A DNA stretch of 64,000 bases, taken from positions 62,001 through 126,000 of the forward strand of contig JAUNNF010000001.1 of NCBI GenBank assembly GCA_030537355.1, read 5' to 3'. Origin of the DNA: Coriobacteriia bacterium (GTDB taxonomy: Bacteria > Actinomycetota > Coriobacteriia > Coriobacteriales > Eggerthellaceae). This document shows positions 26,979-36,197 of this stretch, one piece after another; positions within the stretch are counted from its first letter, which is position 1; every line of letters starts with the position of its first letter. Position numbers and translations under genes: made by a program. Below the pieces are notes generated by a model, which was not told the DNA's origin, searched no databases, and worked only from the letters and a program-made list of their open reading frames with translations.

Positions 26979-27894
26979 AGTCTTCTAGCACCTTGAAAAA
27001 TAAGTCTCTGTCTAGGTCAGTAGCAACCTCAGAATTTGGTTTTTTGTTATCATGTAAATACAAATCACAGTTTGTTCTGCCATAGGATTCATCAGATCTA
27101 ACTTCTACTGTTGTGTAAGCAGGTTTGAAAGTAACAACATCTGGATTTACAAGTGTAGCAACTGCCAATGGATCATGCAGCGGACCACCATTCAACTGAT
27201 AAACTTCATATTGAACTTTCATATAATACTTACACACATTGCAAAAAAGCTCCGATGCTGGGTTGTTGTACTTTGCAAAGTGCTCTACAGTTTCAGGATA
27301 ACAGAGTGCTCGCTCAGTTACATCCAAGCCTACCATCCTAATTGGACGACCTGACCTGAAACAAATATTAGCAGCCTCAGCATCGTAAATCAAATTAAAC
27401 TCAGCGGACGGAGTAACATTTCCTCGCCCTATAGCCCCACCCATCAAAAGAATGCTCTTGATCTTGTCTGTAATTTTTGGTTCCATACGCAATGCCATTG
27501 CGAGGTTTGTCATGGGTCCAGTTGTGACAACTGTTATATCCCCATCACTTGCCATCAATGTGTCAATTATGTAATTAACTGCATGCTTACTCTCAGGCTG
27601 TTTGCTATATTTTGGGAACTTCATACCCTTAATGCCAGACTCGCCATTTAAATCCACAGCTTCCGCACGTTTGTCTATAAGTAAGGGTCTATCACAGCCA
27701 GCATAAACGGGGTAATCAACGCCCAACCATTTAACAACATTAATTGCATTTTGGGTTGTTTTGTCAAGCCATACATTGCCACAAACAGTAGTGATTCCTA
27801 AAAGTTCAATGCTAGGATGTTTGCATGCAATAATAAGAGCTATTGCATCGTCTACGCCTGGGTCACAATCTAGTATGATTTTTGTTTTTTTCAT
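26962..27894 (-). CDS. ribonucleoside hydrolase (IunH family)
   Basis: Cleaves the N-glycosidic bond of nucleosides for base salvage. The calcium-binding signature DCDPGVDDAIAL is at residues 9-20; family motifs TTVCGNVW, VTTGPMTNLA, GGPLHDPLAV (active-site histidine) follow. Length 310 is typical. Weak ribosome site AAAGG. Exact specificity (purine, pyrimidine or mixed) cannot be read from sequence. Operon with tsaE and the antiporter. Confidence 0.92.
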   Translation of the reverse strand: MKKTKIILDCDPGVDDAIALIIACKHPSIELLGITTVCGNVWLDKTTQNAINVVKWLGVDYPVYAGCDRPLLIDKRAEAVDLNGESGIKGMKFPKYSKQPESKHAVNYIIDTLMASDGDITVVTTGPMTNLAMALRMEPKITDKIKSILLMGGAIGRGNVTPSAEFNLIYDAEAANICFRSGRPIRMVGLDVTERALCYPETVEHFAKYNNPASELFCNVCKYYMKVQYEVYQLNGGPLHDPLAVATLVNPDVVTFKPAYTTVEVRSDESYGRTNCDLYLHDNKKPNSEVATDLDRDLFFKVLEDCVSLY

Positions 27895-27998
27895 TACAAT
27901 ACCTTTTCAATTTTTTTCAATTTGCTGTAAAAAATTGCTTAAAAAATTTGCATCAAATTATTTTACTTGATTTGCAAACATTTACCACTATAACTTAA

Positions 27999-29051
27999 TT
28001 ATTGATTAAAATTTTCCATATCCATTTTTGTAAGTTTATTAAACGTACTAGAATATTTATTGTCAAAATTGCTGAAAGTAATTTTTGTGGATTTGCCCAT
28101 GTTTCTTAAAATATACATCGCTATATTGTAAAAGGTCTCTGAATTTCGCAAATGATCCGGCACAATACTAATTACTTTCCAACCATCATATGATAATGCA
28201 TCAGAGCGCTGCTTGTCCTTTTGACCACGACTTACCTCTTCATGAAACATTCTACTATCGTATTCAATAGCTAGTTTATATTTAGTAGAACATATATCTA
28301 CAATTACATAATTTTGACCAGCTATTAATTTTGCCTCGTCACTTAATATTATTTTTTTGTTCATTTCAAGAGGCCCTACGTTAAACATTCCTTGAGATCG
28401 AGTGCCAACAAGTAGAGAATAAACAATAGACTCCCTAGGAGACGCAGAACAATCACCAACACATTTCAATGCTTTTTTTGCTTGATGCAAATTTTTAATT
28501 ATGCAACCTTTCGTTTTATTTTTTTGTTCAAAAATAACTGCTAAACGTCTTAAACGTGCAAGAGTTGTGGCAGGTGGACAATGATCAATAAACCCTTTAT
28601 TGCTACAATTGAAATCGTAAGATTCATCCTTACAAACAACATATGTCCCACATAATTCATTCCCTAGCATAATAAGTTCTTCAAAATCTAAGACTTGCGC
28701 TAACTGAAAATACAGGAGTTCAGGTCCTGTTATAGCTAACTCCTTATCTATTTCAATAAACAGATTTTTTGGAAGAGAATAGCTACATACATGGAAATTT
28801 AAATTTTTAGTTATGTATCTACTTTTTTGATTAGTTATTAAAATATCCATACAGGCCGTATTTTGATCAATACAATAAAAAGGTATATCCATGTATGAAA
28901 TATCTCTATATGATGTTATCTGTTTCTTACCTAAAGAAATACGCGATACAGAAAAATCGAATTTATTATAACCATCATTATACGCAGGACTATAACGAAG
29001 CTCCCGTAAACACTTCAGTGCAGTAATATGAGATAAAAATAACTTGTTCAT
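27999..29051 (-). CDS. DUF559-like protein with a C-terminal nuclease-type fold (350 aa)
   Basis: The N-terminus (SHITALKCLRELRY) is the start seen in many Coriobacteriia hypothetical proteins. Residues about 258-300 carry LAIEYDSRMFHEE, then DKQRSDALSYDGWKVISI, matching the E-Y-D...FH...D..R...L...GW pattern of DUF559/Vsr-like PD-(D/E)XK endonucleases. The middle region is Cys-containing and unassigned. Function is unknown; proteins of this look are often linked to defence or mobile DNA. It stands alone, with the inverted-repeat element 24 bp upstream. Confidence 0.6.
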   Translation of the reverse strand: MNKLFLSHITALKCLRELRYSPAYNDGYNKFDFSVSRISLGKKQITSYRDISYMDIPFYCIDQNTACMDILITNQKSRYITKNLNFHVCSYSLPKNLFIEIDKELAITGPELLYFQLAQVLDFEELIMLGNELCGTYVVCKDESYDFNCSNKGFIDHCPPATTLARLRRLAVIFEQKNKTKGCIIKNLHQAKKALKCVGDCSASPRESIVYSLLVGTRSQGMFNVGPLEMNKKIILSDEAKLIAGQNYVIVDICSTKYKLAIEYDSRMFHEEVSRGQKDKQRSDALSYDGWKVISIVPDHLRNSETFYNIAMYILRNMGKSTKITFSNFDNKYSSTFNKLTKMDMENFNQ

Positions 29052-29074
29052 ATTGCTTATAATGCTGAAAACAA

Positions 29075-29238
29075 GAAAAATGTTTAGTTGTGTGGTAAAA
29101 AACGCGTAAAAATTTAACTTATTTCAATTTAAAAAATATCTTAATCTTTCTTACCAGGTGCTTTATTTTTAGAATAAATTTTCATATCTAAAATTTTAGT
29201 AAATATCGTAATTTTTACCACACAACTAAACATTTTTC
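29075..29238. mobile_element. 164-bp element with perfect 27-bp terminal inverted repeats (MITE-like)
   Basis: The left arm 29075-29101 (GAAAAATGTTTAGTTG...) and right arm 29212-29238 are exact reverse complements over 27 bp and enclose 110 bp of AT-rich non-coding DNA. No clear target-site duplication flanks it. It sits between xerC and the DUF559-like gene. A transposon-derived miniature element or a long hairpin RNA are both possible. Confidence 0.55.
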
Positions 29239-29326
29239 TATATTTTTGTCAATTCACCCCTTTATTATTTTTTTTGCCTTTATTTCTCACTGTAGCTTAA
29301 CTAGAAACTAATTTATTGGTTTTTAA

Positions 29327-30220
29327 CTAACCACGAGGATGAGCTTGTGAATGTACATCCTTGAGCTTCTTTGCTGATAAGTGAGTGTAAATTTGTGTTG
29401 TTGACAAACTTGCATGTCCAAGCATTTCTTGAACAGAACGCAGATCAGCACCCCCATCCAAAACGTCAGTTGCAAATGTATGACGCATTGTATGAGGCGA
29501 AACATTAGTAGAAATTCCAGCTCTCTCACATTTTTTCTTAAACATAGAGCGAATGGAATCAGCACTCATAGCACCACCTCTCGCCCCTATAAAACACTCC
29601 TCTAAATTTGATTTGCGATAATTTTGAATGTAATCATTAAGCGTATTAAGCGCAATTGAATAAACTGGAACAATACGCTCTTTCTTCCCTTTACCAAAAT
29701 ATTTAACCTGACCTGAAGCAAAATCAACATCTTTAATTTTTAGTCCTGCAATCTCGCTAATTCGGGCACCAGTAGCATACATAAGCTCAATTATTGCGAG
29801 GTCACGTACAGCTTGCTTTTTTTCTTCATCAATTTCTTTGTGACATTGCTCGATAAGCCTATCTATGTCGTCATGGCGAACAACCTGAGGCAAGTGCTTA
29901 TTAATTTTTGGACCTTGCATAACACTTGCAAAATTATTATTTGCCTTACCTGTTATATCTAACCATTTAAAAAAAGAACGTAGCGAAGACAACTTTCTGT
30001 TGATTGTAGTGCGAGCATACTGTGCGCCGTCCATCTCTGCCAAATATCCTCGAAGTTGACGATAATTAACTTTGAGTGGGTCCAAACCCATACGCTCAGC
30101 CCACATGGCAAATGCCTCTAAATCAACGCGATAATTTCGAGAAGTATGTTCAGATGCGTTCTTCTCAATGTGTAGAGAATTACAAAACTCATCAATTAGT
30201 TGTTCGAATTTTTCTGACAT
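29327..30220 (-). CDS. xerC: tyrosine recombinase XerC/XerD family
   Basis: Site-specific recombinase that resolves chromosome dimers at dif. It shows an N-terminal SAM-like DNA-binding domain and the catalytic residues: Arg in YATGARISEIAGL, Lys in YFGKGKKERIVPV, His-x-x-Arg in HTMRHTFATD, and His plus Tyr in GHASLSTTQIYTH. I start at ATG 30220 (MSEKFEQL, 297 aa) with GGAGG just upstream; the longer frame to 30262 lies inside trmFO. It overlaps trmFO by 29 bp. It could be a dedicated XerC or the only Xer of the cell. Confidence 0.88.
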   Translation of the reverse strand: MSEKFEQLIDEFCNSLHIEKNASEHTSRNYRVDLEAFAMWAERMGLDPLKVNYRQLRGYLAEMDGAQYARTTINRKLSSLRSFFKWLDITGKANNNFASVMQGPKINKHLPQVVRHDDIDRLIEQCHKEIDEEKKQAVRDLAIIELMYATGARISEIAGLKIKDVDFASGQVKYFGKGKKERIVPVYSIALNTLNDYIQNYRKSNLEECFIGARGGAMSADSIRSMFKKKCERAGISTNVSPHTMRHTFATDVLDGGADLRSVQEMLGHASLSTTQIYTHLSAKKLKDVHSQAHPRG

Positions 30221-31487
30221 AATCCTCCATAGCGGCAGCACCGCGACTTGCATATTTTTCATATCTAAGCTTTTTATTTTTTTCTTTTATAGGTGGAACT
30301 ATACCAAAATTAACATGCATTGGTTGATAGTTCTTAGTGTCTGGATTTGTAGCATAATCAAGCAATGCACCAAAGGCTGTTTCTTGAGGCGGAACCTCAC
30401 ACCCGAGTATTGAGAGAGCTGCTTGATGGCCGCTCCTGACAGCTTCAAGATAACCTTCAGTTCCACTTAACTGACCTGCTACATAAATATTTGTACCCTT
30501 TAGCTTTAGATTTGTATTAAGAAGTTTAGGTGCATTAATAAAGGTATTTCTGTGCATTACGCCATATCTTGCAAACTCTGCATTTTCGAGCCCTGGTATC
30601 ATACGAAAAATGCATTTTTGTTCAGAAAATGTCAAATTTGTTTGAAAGCCCACAAGATTGTAAGCCGTTTTCTCTTTATTCTCTGCTCTTAACTGAACTA
30701 CAGCATAGGGTCTCTTACCTGTGCGTGGATCAGTTAAGCCAACAGGCTTCATGGCACCATATCGAGGCGCATCAAAACCGGATTTTGCAACTTCCTCAAC
30801 AGGCTGACATGCTTGGAATAAATCCTTAGTCTCAAAATCCTTTTTAATTACGCATTTTGCACTTATTAAAGCTTCAATAAATTTCGTATATTCAGACTTA
30901 TTCATTGGAGCATTTAAGTAATCTCCACTTCCCTCGTCATATCTATCTTGAGAAAAAATAATATTAGTATCTATTGAATCTGCCATAACAATTGGTGCTG
31001 CAGCATCGTAAAAAGCAAGTTCCTCATCGCCTGTAATCTTTTGCAAAGAGTCAGACAAATTATCGCTTGTTAGTGGCCCTGATGCTATAATAGTCAGCTC
31101 TTTTGGATTTAACCCTTTGGCTTCTTCTCGCACTAACTCAATATTATCGCTATCTTCAATTAACTCTGTAACAGCCTTTGAGAACAAATCTCTGTCAACA
31201 GCCAATGCCATTCCAGCGTCTATTTTTGTCTGCAATGCTATTTTGTATAATGGCGAGTCTAAGGCAGCAAGTTCAGCTTTTAACATTCCTGCGGCGCTAT
31301 TTTTTTTTGTGGATTTAAAAGAGTTGGAGCAAACCAACTCTGCAGCATTACCTGTATTGTGTACGAGAGTTTGTTTTTTTGGTCGCATCTCATAAAGCTT
31401 TACTTTAACACCAGCATTTGCGAGCACTAAGGCCGCTTCACTTCCAGCTAAACCTGCTCCGATTATTTTTACTAAGTTTACCGACAT
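30192..31487 (-). CDS. trmFO: methylenetetrahydrofolate-tRNA (uracil-5-)-methyltransferase
   Basis: Folate- and FAD-dependent enzyme methylating U54 of tRNA. N-terminal dinucleotide-binding motif IIGAGLAGSEAALVLA, then VCSNSFKS, IASGPLTSD, and VAGQLSGTEGYLEA near the C-terminus. The start is placed at 31487 (MSVNLVKI, 431 aa), two bases after the higA stop; the frame reaches back to 31505 but those residues precede the family start. No Shine-Dalgarno is seen, so translation may depend on coupling to higA. trmFO-xerC adjacency is common in Gram-positive genomes. Confidence 0.93.
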   Translation of the reverse strand: MSVNLVKIIGAGLAGSEAALVLANAGVKVKLYEMRPKKQTLVHNTGNAAELVCSNSFKSTKKNSAAGMLKAELAALDSPLYKIALQTKIDAGMALAVDRDLFSKAVTELIEDSDNIELVREEAKGLNPKELTIIASGPLTSDNLSDSLQKITGDEELAFYDAAAPIVMADSIDTNIIFSQDRYDEGSGDYLNAPMNKSEYTKFIEALISAKCVIKKDFETKDLFQACQPVEEVAKSGFDAPRYGAMKPVGLTDPRTGKRPYAVVQLRAENKEKTAYNLVGFQTNLTFSEQKCIFRMIPGLENAEFARYGVMHRNTFINAPKLLNTNLKLKGTNIYVAGQLSGTEGYLEAVRSGHQAALSILGCEVPPQETAFGALLDYATNPDTKNYQPMHVNFGIVPPIKEKNKKLRYEKYASRGAAAMEDYVRKIRTTN

Positions 31488-31489
31488 AT

Positions 31490-31783
31490 TTATGCAATAA
31501 CACAATGAATATTATTCAAATTCTTTTTAATTTTCAATTTAGCATTTCTTAAATCGATATCATTTTGTATTCTAAAAAAATAACCTTCAGAAAATCCAAA
31601 ATACTTATCTAACCTTAAAGAAGTATCAGCAGTTATTCTTCTCTTGCCCTTTAAAATTTCTTGTATACGGCTTATAGGAACATCAATATCTTTTGCAAGT
31701 CTGTATACAGAAATATTGTATGGAACCATAAGCTCCTTATAAAGAATATCTCTAATTGTTGGTGTTTCTATGTTTTTTTTCAT
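31490..31783 (-). CDS. higA: HigA-family antitoxin (97 aa)
   Basis: Helix-turn-helix protein with ISVYRLAKDIDVPISRIQEILKGKRRITADTSLRLDKYFG, the pattern of HigA antitoxins, which repress their operon and bind HigB. AAAGGAG precedes the ATG at 31783. It follows the broken higB gene by 9 bp in the usual toxin-first order, and trmFO follows immediately. The antitoxin frame is intact, so it may persist as a regulator after loss of the toxin. Confidence 0.85.
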   Translation of the reverse strand: MKKNIETPTIRDILYKELMVPYNISVYRLAKDIDVPISRIQEILKGKRRITADTSLRLDKYFGFSEGYFFRIQNDIDLRNAKLKIKKNLNNIHCVIA

Positions 31784-31792
31784 GATTCTCCT

Positions 31793-32074
31793 TTAATGAT
31801 AATCGCATATTTCTACATCATAAAATGCCGACAAGTAATATCTAAATCTTATTCTATATTGTTTATTAATTCTTATACTATACCAACCCAATTTCTTACC
31901 TTTCAATTTTTCTAGTTTATTTGACGGATAATTTGATAAATCATCTAAATATGCAGCATTATCCATCATAACTAACTTTCTTATTGCTGTTTTCTATATA
32001 TTTACAGGCAGCTTAGAAAAAAATTTTTGCTGAAAAATTTTTTTCGTTTCTTTATCTTTAAAAGATTTTATCAT
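31793..32074 (-). pseudogene. higB: HigB-family toxin broken by an in-frame TAG at codon 27
   Basis: From ATG at 32074 to TAA at 31793 there are 94 codons in one frame. Residues read MIKSFKDKETKKIF, SKLPVNI, then TAG (31994-31996), then KTAIRKLVMMDNAAYL, NKLEKLKGKKLGWYSI, and the end DVEICDYH, matching HigB ribosome-dependent mRNases over their whole length. The TAG falls where the family usually has Gln or a similar residue (CAG to TAG is one step). The toxin should be inactive unless the codon is read through or translation restarts at the Met pair downstream. Confidence 0.8.
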
Positions 32075-32105
32075 AAATATACCTGTTTCGCGTGTATATT
32101 TCTTA

Positions 32106-33017
32106 TTATCTCACCACAGGTCCATACATTCCATTTTTATATTTTGTTATCTTACCTGAAGATTCAGCTTCAACAAGTTTTTTTGACAACCAAACATTAG
32201 GGTTCTCACGACCACATTGAGTTTTAGCAAACTCGTATAATTGATCCATATTTATTGGTTGTGCAGATAGTGCTTCAAGTATGGGATTATTTGACTGCCC
32301 TACTTTTTCACCATGTTTAACTTTCTGTTCAGTCTTGATGTCGCTAGGTCTTATAACATTATATGTTGTGTACAAAAAATCGTAAAACACGTCATCGTCA
32401 ACAACAGGAATTGCTCCTTGATAAATTAATCTATTACAACCACGTGAACCTGAATATGTGATAGGCCCAGGCACAGCCAGCAATTCTTTACCTGCATCAA
32501 TAGCAAAATCTGCTGTTGTAAAAGTTCCAGATGGAACACCAGCTTCTACAACTAGAGTTGCTTTTGCAAGCCCGGCTATAAGCCTATTTCTTTGCAAAAA
32601 AGAAGATTTGTAACTCTCGCAATCCCAATAATTTTCGGAAACTATAGCACCTCCAGAATCTATTATGTCTTGATACAAATTAACATTTCTTACAGGATAA
32701 GGTTTATCGCAACCTCCTCCCAGAAACACTACAGTTTTGCCTCCAACACTTAGGGCTGCTCTATGGGACTCGCTATCGCAACCATAAGCGCCCCCAGAAA
32801 TGATTGTCACGCCTGCACGCGCAGCTATTTCACCAAAGTGCTTTGCGCATGAAAGCCCATAAGGAGTTGCTCTTCTTGCTCCTACAATCGCTAAACCTTC
32901 AGTTAATGCATCTGGGTTCCCTAAACAATAAAGCCTTTTGGGAGGATACGGAATTTGCCGCAACGCTTCTGGGAATTTATCATTATTAAATTCTAGAACA
33001 TGCTTTTTTCCTCTCAT
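32106..33017 (-). CDS. dprA: DNA-processing protein DprA
   Basis: Loads RecA on incoming single-stranded DNA during transformation. Rossmann-type core with AIVGARRATPYGLSCA, ISGGAYGCDSESHRAAL, VFLGGGCDKPYP, VSEN and FLQRNRLIAGLA, then VPSGTFTTADFA. A C-terminal winged-helix-like part (about 240-300) is retained; the N-terminal SAM-like domain is very short. Length 303. Its start overlaps comM by 4 bp. Together with comM it suggests the cell is or was naturally competent. Confidence 0.95.
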   Translation of the reverse strand: MRGKKHVLEFNNDKFPEALRQIPYPPKRLYCLGNPDALTEGLAIVGARRATPYGLSCAKHFGEIAARAGVTIISGGAYGCDSESHRAALSVGGKTVVFLGGGCDKPYPVRNVNLYQDIIDSGGAIVSENYWDCESYKSSFLQRNRLIAGLAKATLVVEAGVPSGTFTTADFAIDAGKELLAVPGPITYSGSRGCNRLIYQGAIPVVDDDVFYDFLYTTYNVIRPSDIKTEQKVKHGEKVGQSNNPILEALSAQPINMDQLYEFAKTQCGRENPNVWLSKKLVEAESSGKITKYKNGMYGPVVR

Positions 33018-34558
33018 AAGTGCTCCCTTAATCTATATGCAAGTGCCTCGCACAAATGATCATGATTGACTTTTTCTTTTTGTTCTATGTCAGCAATAGT
33101 CCTGGCTACAGACAAAACTCTCATAATTCCTCTACCACTCATATTGTTTTTGCTTGATGCTTCTTCAAAAAACCTAAAATCGGAATCACTAAGCTTGCAA
33201 GAATTAACAAGCCTAGACATAGCACCACTCTTTGATTTAAAACCCCTACATTTTTTGTCTAAAACTTCTGAACCCACATTTTTATTTTGGTTGTCAATAT
33301 CATGGCGAGACCTCCATTTTCTAAACTCAATTCCTGAGTTTACGCCAACACGTAATTCATCAGAACTAGTTCCACCGCCTGTACTTAAGACCTGACTTGC
33401 ATCAATACGCGATATGTCCAAGTGCATATCAATCCTATCAAGCACTGGTCCACCAATTTTACTTTGGTAATTTTGAATCTGACGAGGACTACACTTACAT
33501 TCGTATTGCGAGTCTCCATAATAGCCGCATGGGCAAGGATTAGATGCTGCAATAAGCGAAAACTTTGCTGGAAAATTTACTACTCCATCTGACCTTGTAA
33601 TAGAGACACTTCCAGTTTCCATTGGTTGCCTAATTCCTTGCAAAACATGAGGATTAAACTCAGCCAACTCATCCATATATAAAACCCCATTATGGGCAAG
33701 TGAAACCTCTCCTGGTTTTGCTGGCTGACCACCACCTATCAAGCCAGCAAGAGTTGCCGAATGATGCGGACTCCTAAAAGGCCTTATTCCATTTAAGACA
33801 TCGGACATGTCTGCTCCTGCAACAGAATGAATTACAGCTGATTCCATTTTTTCTTCTTCGGAAAGTGGAGGTAATATCGATGGCATACGCGAAGCTAACA
33901 TCGATTTCCCAGAACCTGGAGGTCCTACCATTAATATTCCATGATTACCACATGCAGAAATTTGCATTGCACGTTTTGCCATATCATGTCCATTAATATC
34001 ACTAAAATCTAAATCATAGTTTTTGTTTTCTGTTTTTTTAAATTTTGTAATTTTAAAATCATTAGACAAAAAATCTCTTAAATGTGAAACGCTTAACTGT
34101 TCAACACCCTCCATATAAACACTATCCGATGGTGGACTTAACAAATTACTTTTACATGATTTAGCACATCGCAAGTGCGCGAGTATGCCTGGAACATCTC
34201 TTATACTTCCGTCTAATGCAAGCTCGCCAACAATTAAATTGTTGCCTCTGATTTCTATCTGTTTAGTTGCTGCTAATATCGCTACAGCAATTGGTAAGTC
34301 AAATCCACTCCCAGACTTTCTAATAGATCCAGGCGCCAAGTTAGCAACAATACGTGTATCGGGCATTGTAAAACCACTCGCTTTTATAGCAGAGCGTATC
34401 CGTTCCTTAGACTCCTGAATAGAAGTATCAGGCATACCAACTATATTAAAACTTGGCATGCCAAAATAAACTGATACTTCAACATCTACTGGAATTGCTT
34501 GAACACCGCGTAGCGTAGCACTTAAAATACTGTATCGACCAGATTCTGTATTTGACAT
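33014..34558 (-). CDS. comM: ComM/YifB-type magnesium-chelatase-like AAA ATPase
   Basis: AAA+ protein that promotes branch migration in transformation. The N-terminal Lon-like domain (VEVSVYFGMPSFNIVGMPD, NLAPGSIRKSGSGFDLPIA) precedes Walker A MVGPPGSGKSMLA, Walker B VLYMDELAEF, SLIAASNPCPCG with a Cys cluster, and LDRIDMHLDI. Length 514 is typical. One-base overlap with yraN upstream and four-base overlap with dprA downstream show a tight operon. Confidence 0.95.
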   Translation of the reverse strand: MSNTESGRYSILSATLRGVQAIPVDVEVSVYFGMPSFNIVGMPDTSIQESKERIRSAIKASGFTMPDTRIVANLAPGSIRKSGSGFDLPIAVAILAATKQIEIRGNNLIVGELALDGSIRDVPGILAHLRCAKSCKSNLLSPPSDSVYMEGVEQLSVSHLRDFLSNDFKITKFKKTENKNYDLDFSDINGHDMAKRAMQISACGNHGILMVGPPGSGKSMLASRMPSILPPLSEEEKMESAVIHSVAGADMSDVLNGIRPFRSPHHSATLAGLIGGGQPAKPGEVSLAHNGVLYMDELAEFNPHVLQGIRQPMETGSVSITRSDGVVNFPAKFSLIAASNPCPCGYYGDSQYECKCSPRQIQNYQSKIGGPVLDRIDMHLDISRIDASQVLSTGGGTSSDELRVGVNSGIEFRKWRSRHDIDNQNKNVGSEVLDKKCRGFKSKSGAMSRLVNSCKLSDSDFRFFEEASSKNNMSGRGIMRVLSVARTIADIEQKEKVNHDHLCEALAYRLREHL

Positions 34559-34920
34559 TACTCAACTCCAAAAGCATTGCTATGATGCCTTACAAGAGCT
34601 CGTCCACTGTTTACAACAAGTACTCCCATAACATCAAAACGTACAGCCATATTTACATAATCATGATCACGTAAATACATAGCAGCTATACATTCGTACT
34701 TTCTTCTTTTTTTAGGACCAACAGCATCTTCTGGTAAACCACGTTCCAAATTTCTTCTTGTTTTTACCTCAACAAAAACAATAGCATTACTAAAAAGAGC
34801 AATAATATCTATCTCACCAACACTACACTTCCAATTACGCTCAATAATCTCATAACCTTTTTCTTCCAGAAAAGCTACTGCAGCATCCTCGCCTCGCTGA
34901 CCTAATTCTTTAGGATCCAT
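34558..34920 (-). CDS. yraN: YraN/UPF0102 family nuclease-like protein
   Basis: Endonuclease-like fold: LGQRGEDAAVAFLEEKGYEII, then VGEIDIIALF and VFVEVKTRRN, giving the E...D...ExK active-site pattern of the Holliday-junction-resolvase-like family. Length 120 residues. Biological role is not established. The gene heads the yraN-comM-dprA operon with CTTTCC/GGAG-type sequence upstream, and it lies downstream of rnhB as in many bacteria. Confidence 0.9.
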   Translation of the reverse strand: MDPKELGQRGEDAAVAFLEEKGYEIIERNWKCSVGEIDIIALFSNAIVFVEVKTRRNLERGLPEDAVGPKKRRKYECIAAMYLRDHDYVNMAVRFDVMGVLVVNSGRALVRHHSNAFGVE

Positions 34921-35011
34921 ATCACTCCTTTCAACAGTTTAGAATGATACAAATCAACTAATTAAATTTATATACATACAAGTGATGATTTTTATCGCAC
35001 AAAAATTGAAT

Positions 35012-35782
35012 TTAGAACAATGTTTCTTGCATAAAAGAAGTACAAAAACTTTTACGATGAATTGGACTCAATCCGTATTTTTTAATAGCATCTATGTGCT
35101 CTGATGTTCCATATCCTTTGTTGCTAACAAAATTGTACTCTGGGTATTTATCTGAAATGGACTCCATATAAGTGTCACGTTCAACCTTTGCTACAATCGA
35201 GGCTGCTGAAATTGACGCACATTTTGAATCGCCTTTAATGACATTTACTTCTCGCGAGTCAAAATAAAGAGGGTTGCCATCTAACAAAATAATATCAACT
35301 TTTACTTCTTCTTCAATTTGTTTAACAACATTTGCAAAAGCTCGCTTCAAACATTCTGTCATTCCTAATTGATCAATATAACTAGGCGGAATAGAAAAAG
35401 TTTTATAAGTAATTGCTTTTTCTTTTATGTCTTTGGCTACTTCTTCTCTTTTTTTTGCGCTTAGCTTTTTTGAGTCATTAAGTCCTAACACAATTTCTTT
35501 TATAACAACACCACCTACGGTTAATGGCCCTGCTAGCGGACCACGTCCAACCTCATCTAAACCTAAAATTGTACATCCTGGCTTTGCAGCAATTGTCTCT
35601 TGGAAGTCATATAGAGCCTTGACTCGCTTTATTTCTTCTCTTTTTTTGACTTCTCTTTTAGCTGAAGCTATAACAGCTTTCTTATAATCACCGTCAATAA
35701 TAAGCTTTAAATCACTATCTGAAAGATTAGGTAATAATTCTATTGCTTCTTTTGAATTTAAATTTTTAAAATTTTCTTGCAT
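35012..35782 (-). CDS. rnhB: ribonuclease HII
   Basis: Removes ribonucleotides from DNA and RNA primers. Signature LGLDEVGRGPLAGPL with catalytic Asp76 and Glu77, then LLDGNPLY, IKGDSKCASISAASIVAKVERD and GYGTSEH near the C-terminus. It has a 70-residue helical N-terminal extension common in Gram-positive enzymes. The start at 35782 has no ribosome site: the hairpin of the rplS terminator ends eight bases before it. A later start (for instance at codons near the DEVGRG region) is unlikely since no Met fits. Confidence 0.93.
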   Translation of the reverse strand: MQENFKNLNSKEAIELLPNLSDSDLKLIIDGDYKKAVIASAKREVKKREEIKRVKALYDFQETIAAKPGCTILGLDEVGRGPLAGPLTVGGVVIKEIVLGLNDSKKLSAKKREEVAKDIKEKAITYKTFSIPPSYIDQLGMTECLKRAFANVVKQIEEEVKVDIILLDGNPLYFDSREVNVIKGDSKCASISAASIVAKVERDTYMESISDKYPEYNFVSNKGYGTSEHIDAIKKYGLSPIHRKSFCTSFMQETLF

Positions 35783-35784
35783 AA

Positions 35785-35808
35785 TAAAAAGCCACCGAAA
35801 TGGTGGCT
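35785..35808 (-). terminator. rho-independent terminator of rplS
   Basis: Perfect 7-bp stem AGCCACC / GGTGGCT with loop ATTTC, followed by TTTTTATT on the minus strand. It lies 5 bp after the rplS stop and runs into the rnhB start. Confidence 0.85.
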
Positions 35809-35812
35809 AATC

Positions 35813-36160
35813 TTAAACTAAAGATTTTTCTTTAACCTTAGCGGCCTTACCAACCTTATCACGTAAGTAATAAAGTTTTGCGCGTCTAACATCACCTTCG
35901 CGAGCAACTTCAATCTTATCAATCTTAGGTGAATGAAGAGGGAAAGTACGTTCAACACCAACAGAAAAACTAATTTTTCTTACAGTAAATGTAGTGCGTG
36001 AACCCTTACCTTGGATACGAATAACATCGCCCTGAAATACCTGAATACGTTCTCTATTACCTTCAACGATACGATAGTGAACTTTAACATTATCGCCAAC
36101 CTTAAAGTTGTCGCGACCTTCTTTTTTTTCTTGTAGTTCTAATGCGTTAATAATATCCAT
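35813..36160 (-). CDS. rplS: 50S ribosomal protein L19
   Basis: 115-residue ribosomal protein located at the subunit interface. Family stretches include [55 protein letters not shown] and [16 protein letters not shown] ribosome site precedes the ATG, and a strong promoter and terminator bracket it, so it is probably a single-gene transcript. Confidence 0.97.
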   Translation of the reverse strand: MDIINALELQEKKEGRDNFKVGDNVKVHYRIVEGNRERIQVFQGDVIRIQGKGSRTTFTVRKISFSVGVERTFPLHSPKIDKIEVAREGDVRRAKLYYLRDKVGKAAKVKEKSLV

Positions 36161-36197
36161 AGCTCTACCTCACTCTTAAATTTACGTGCGAGGGACA

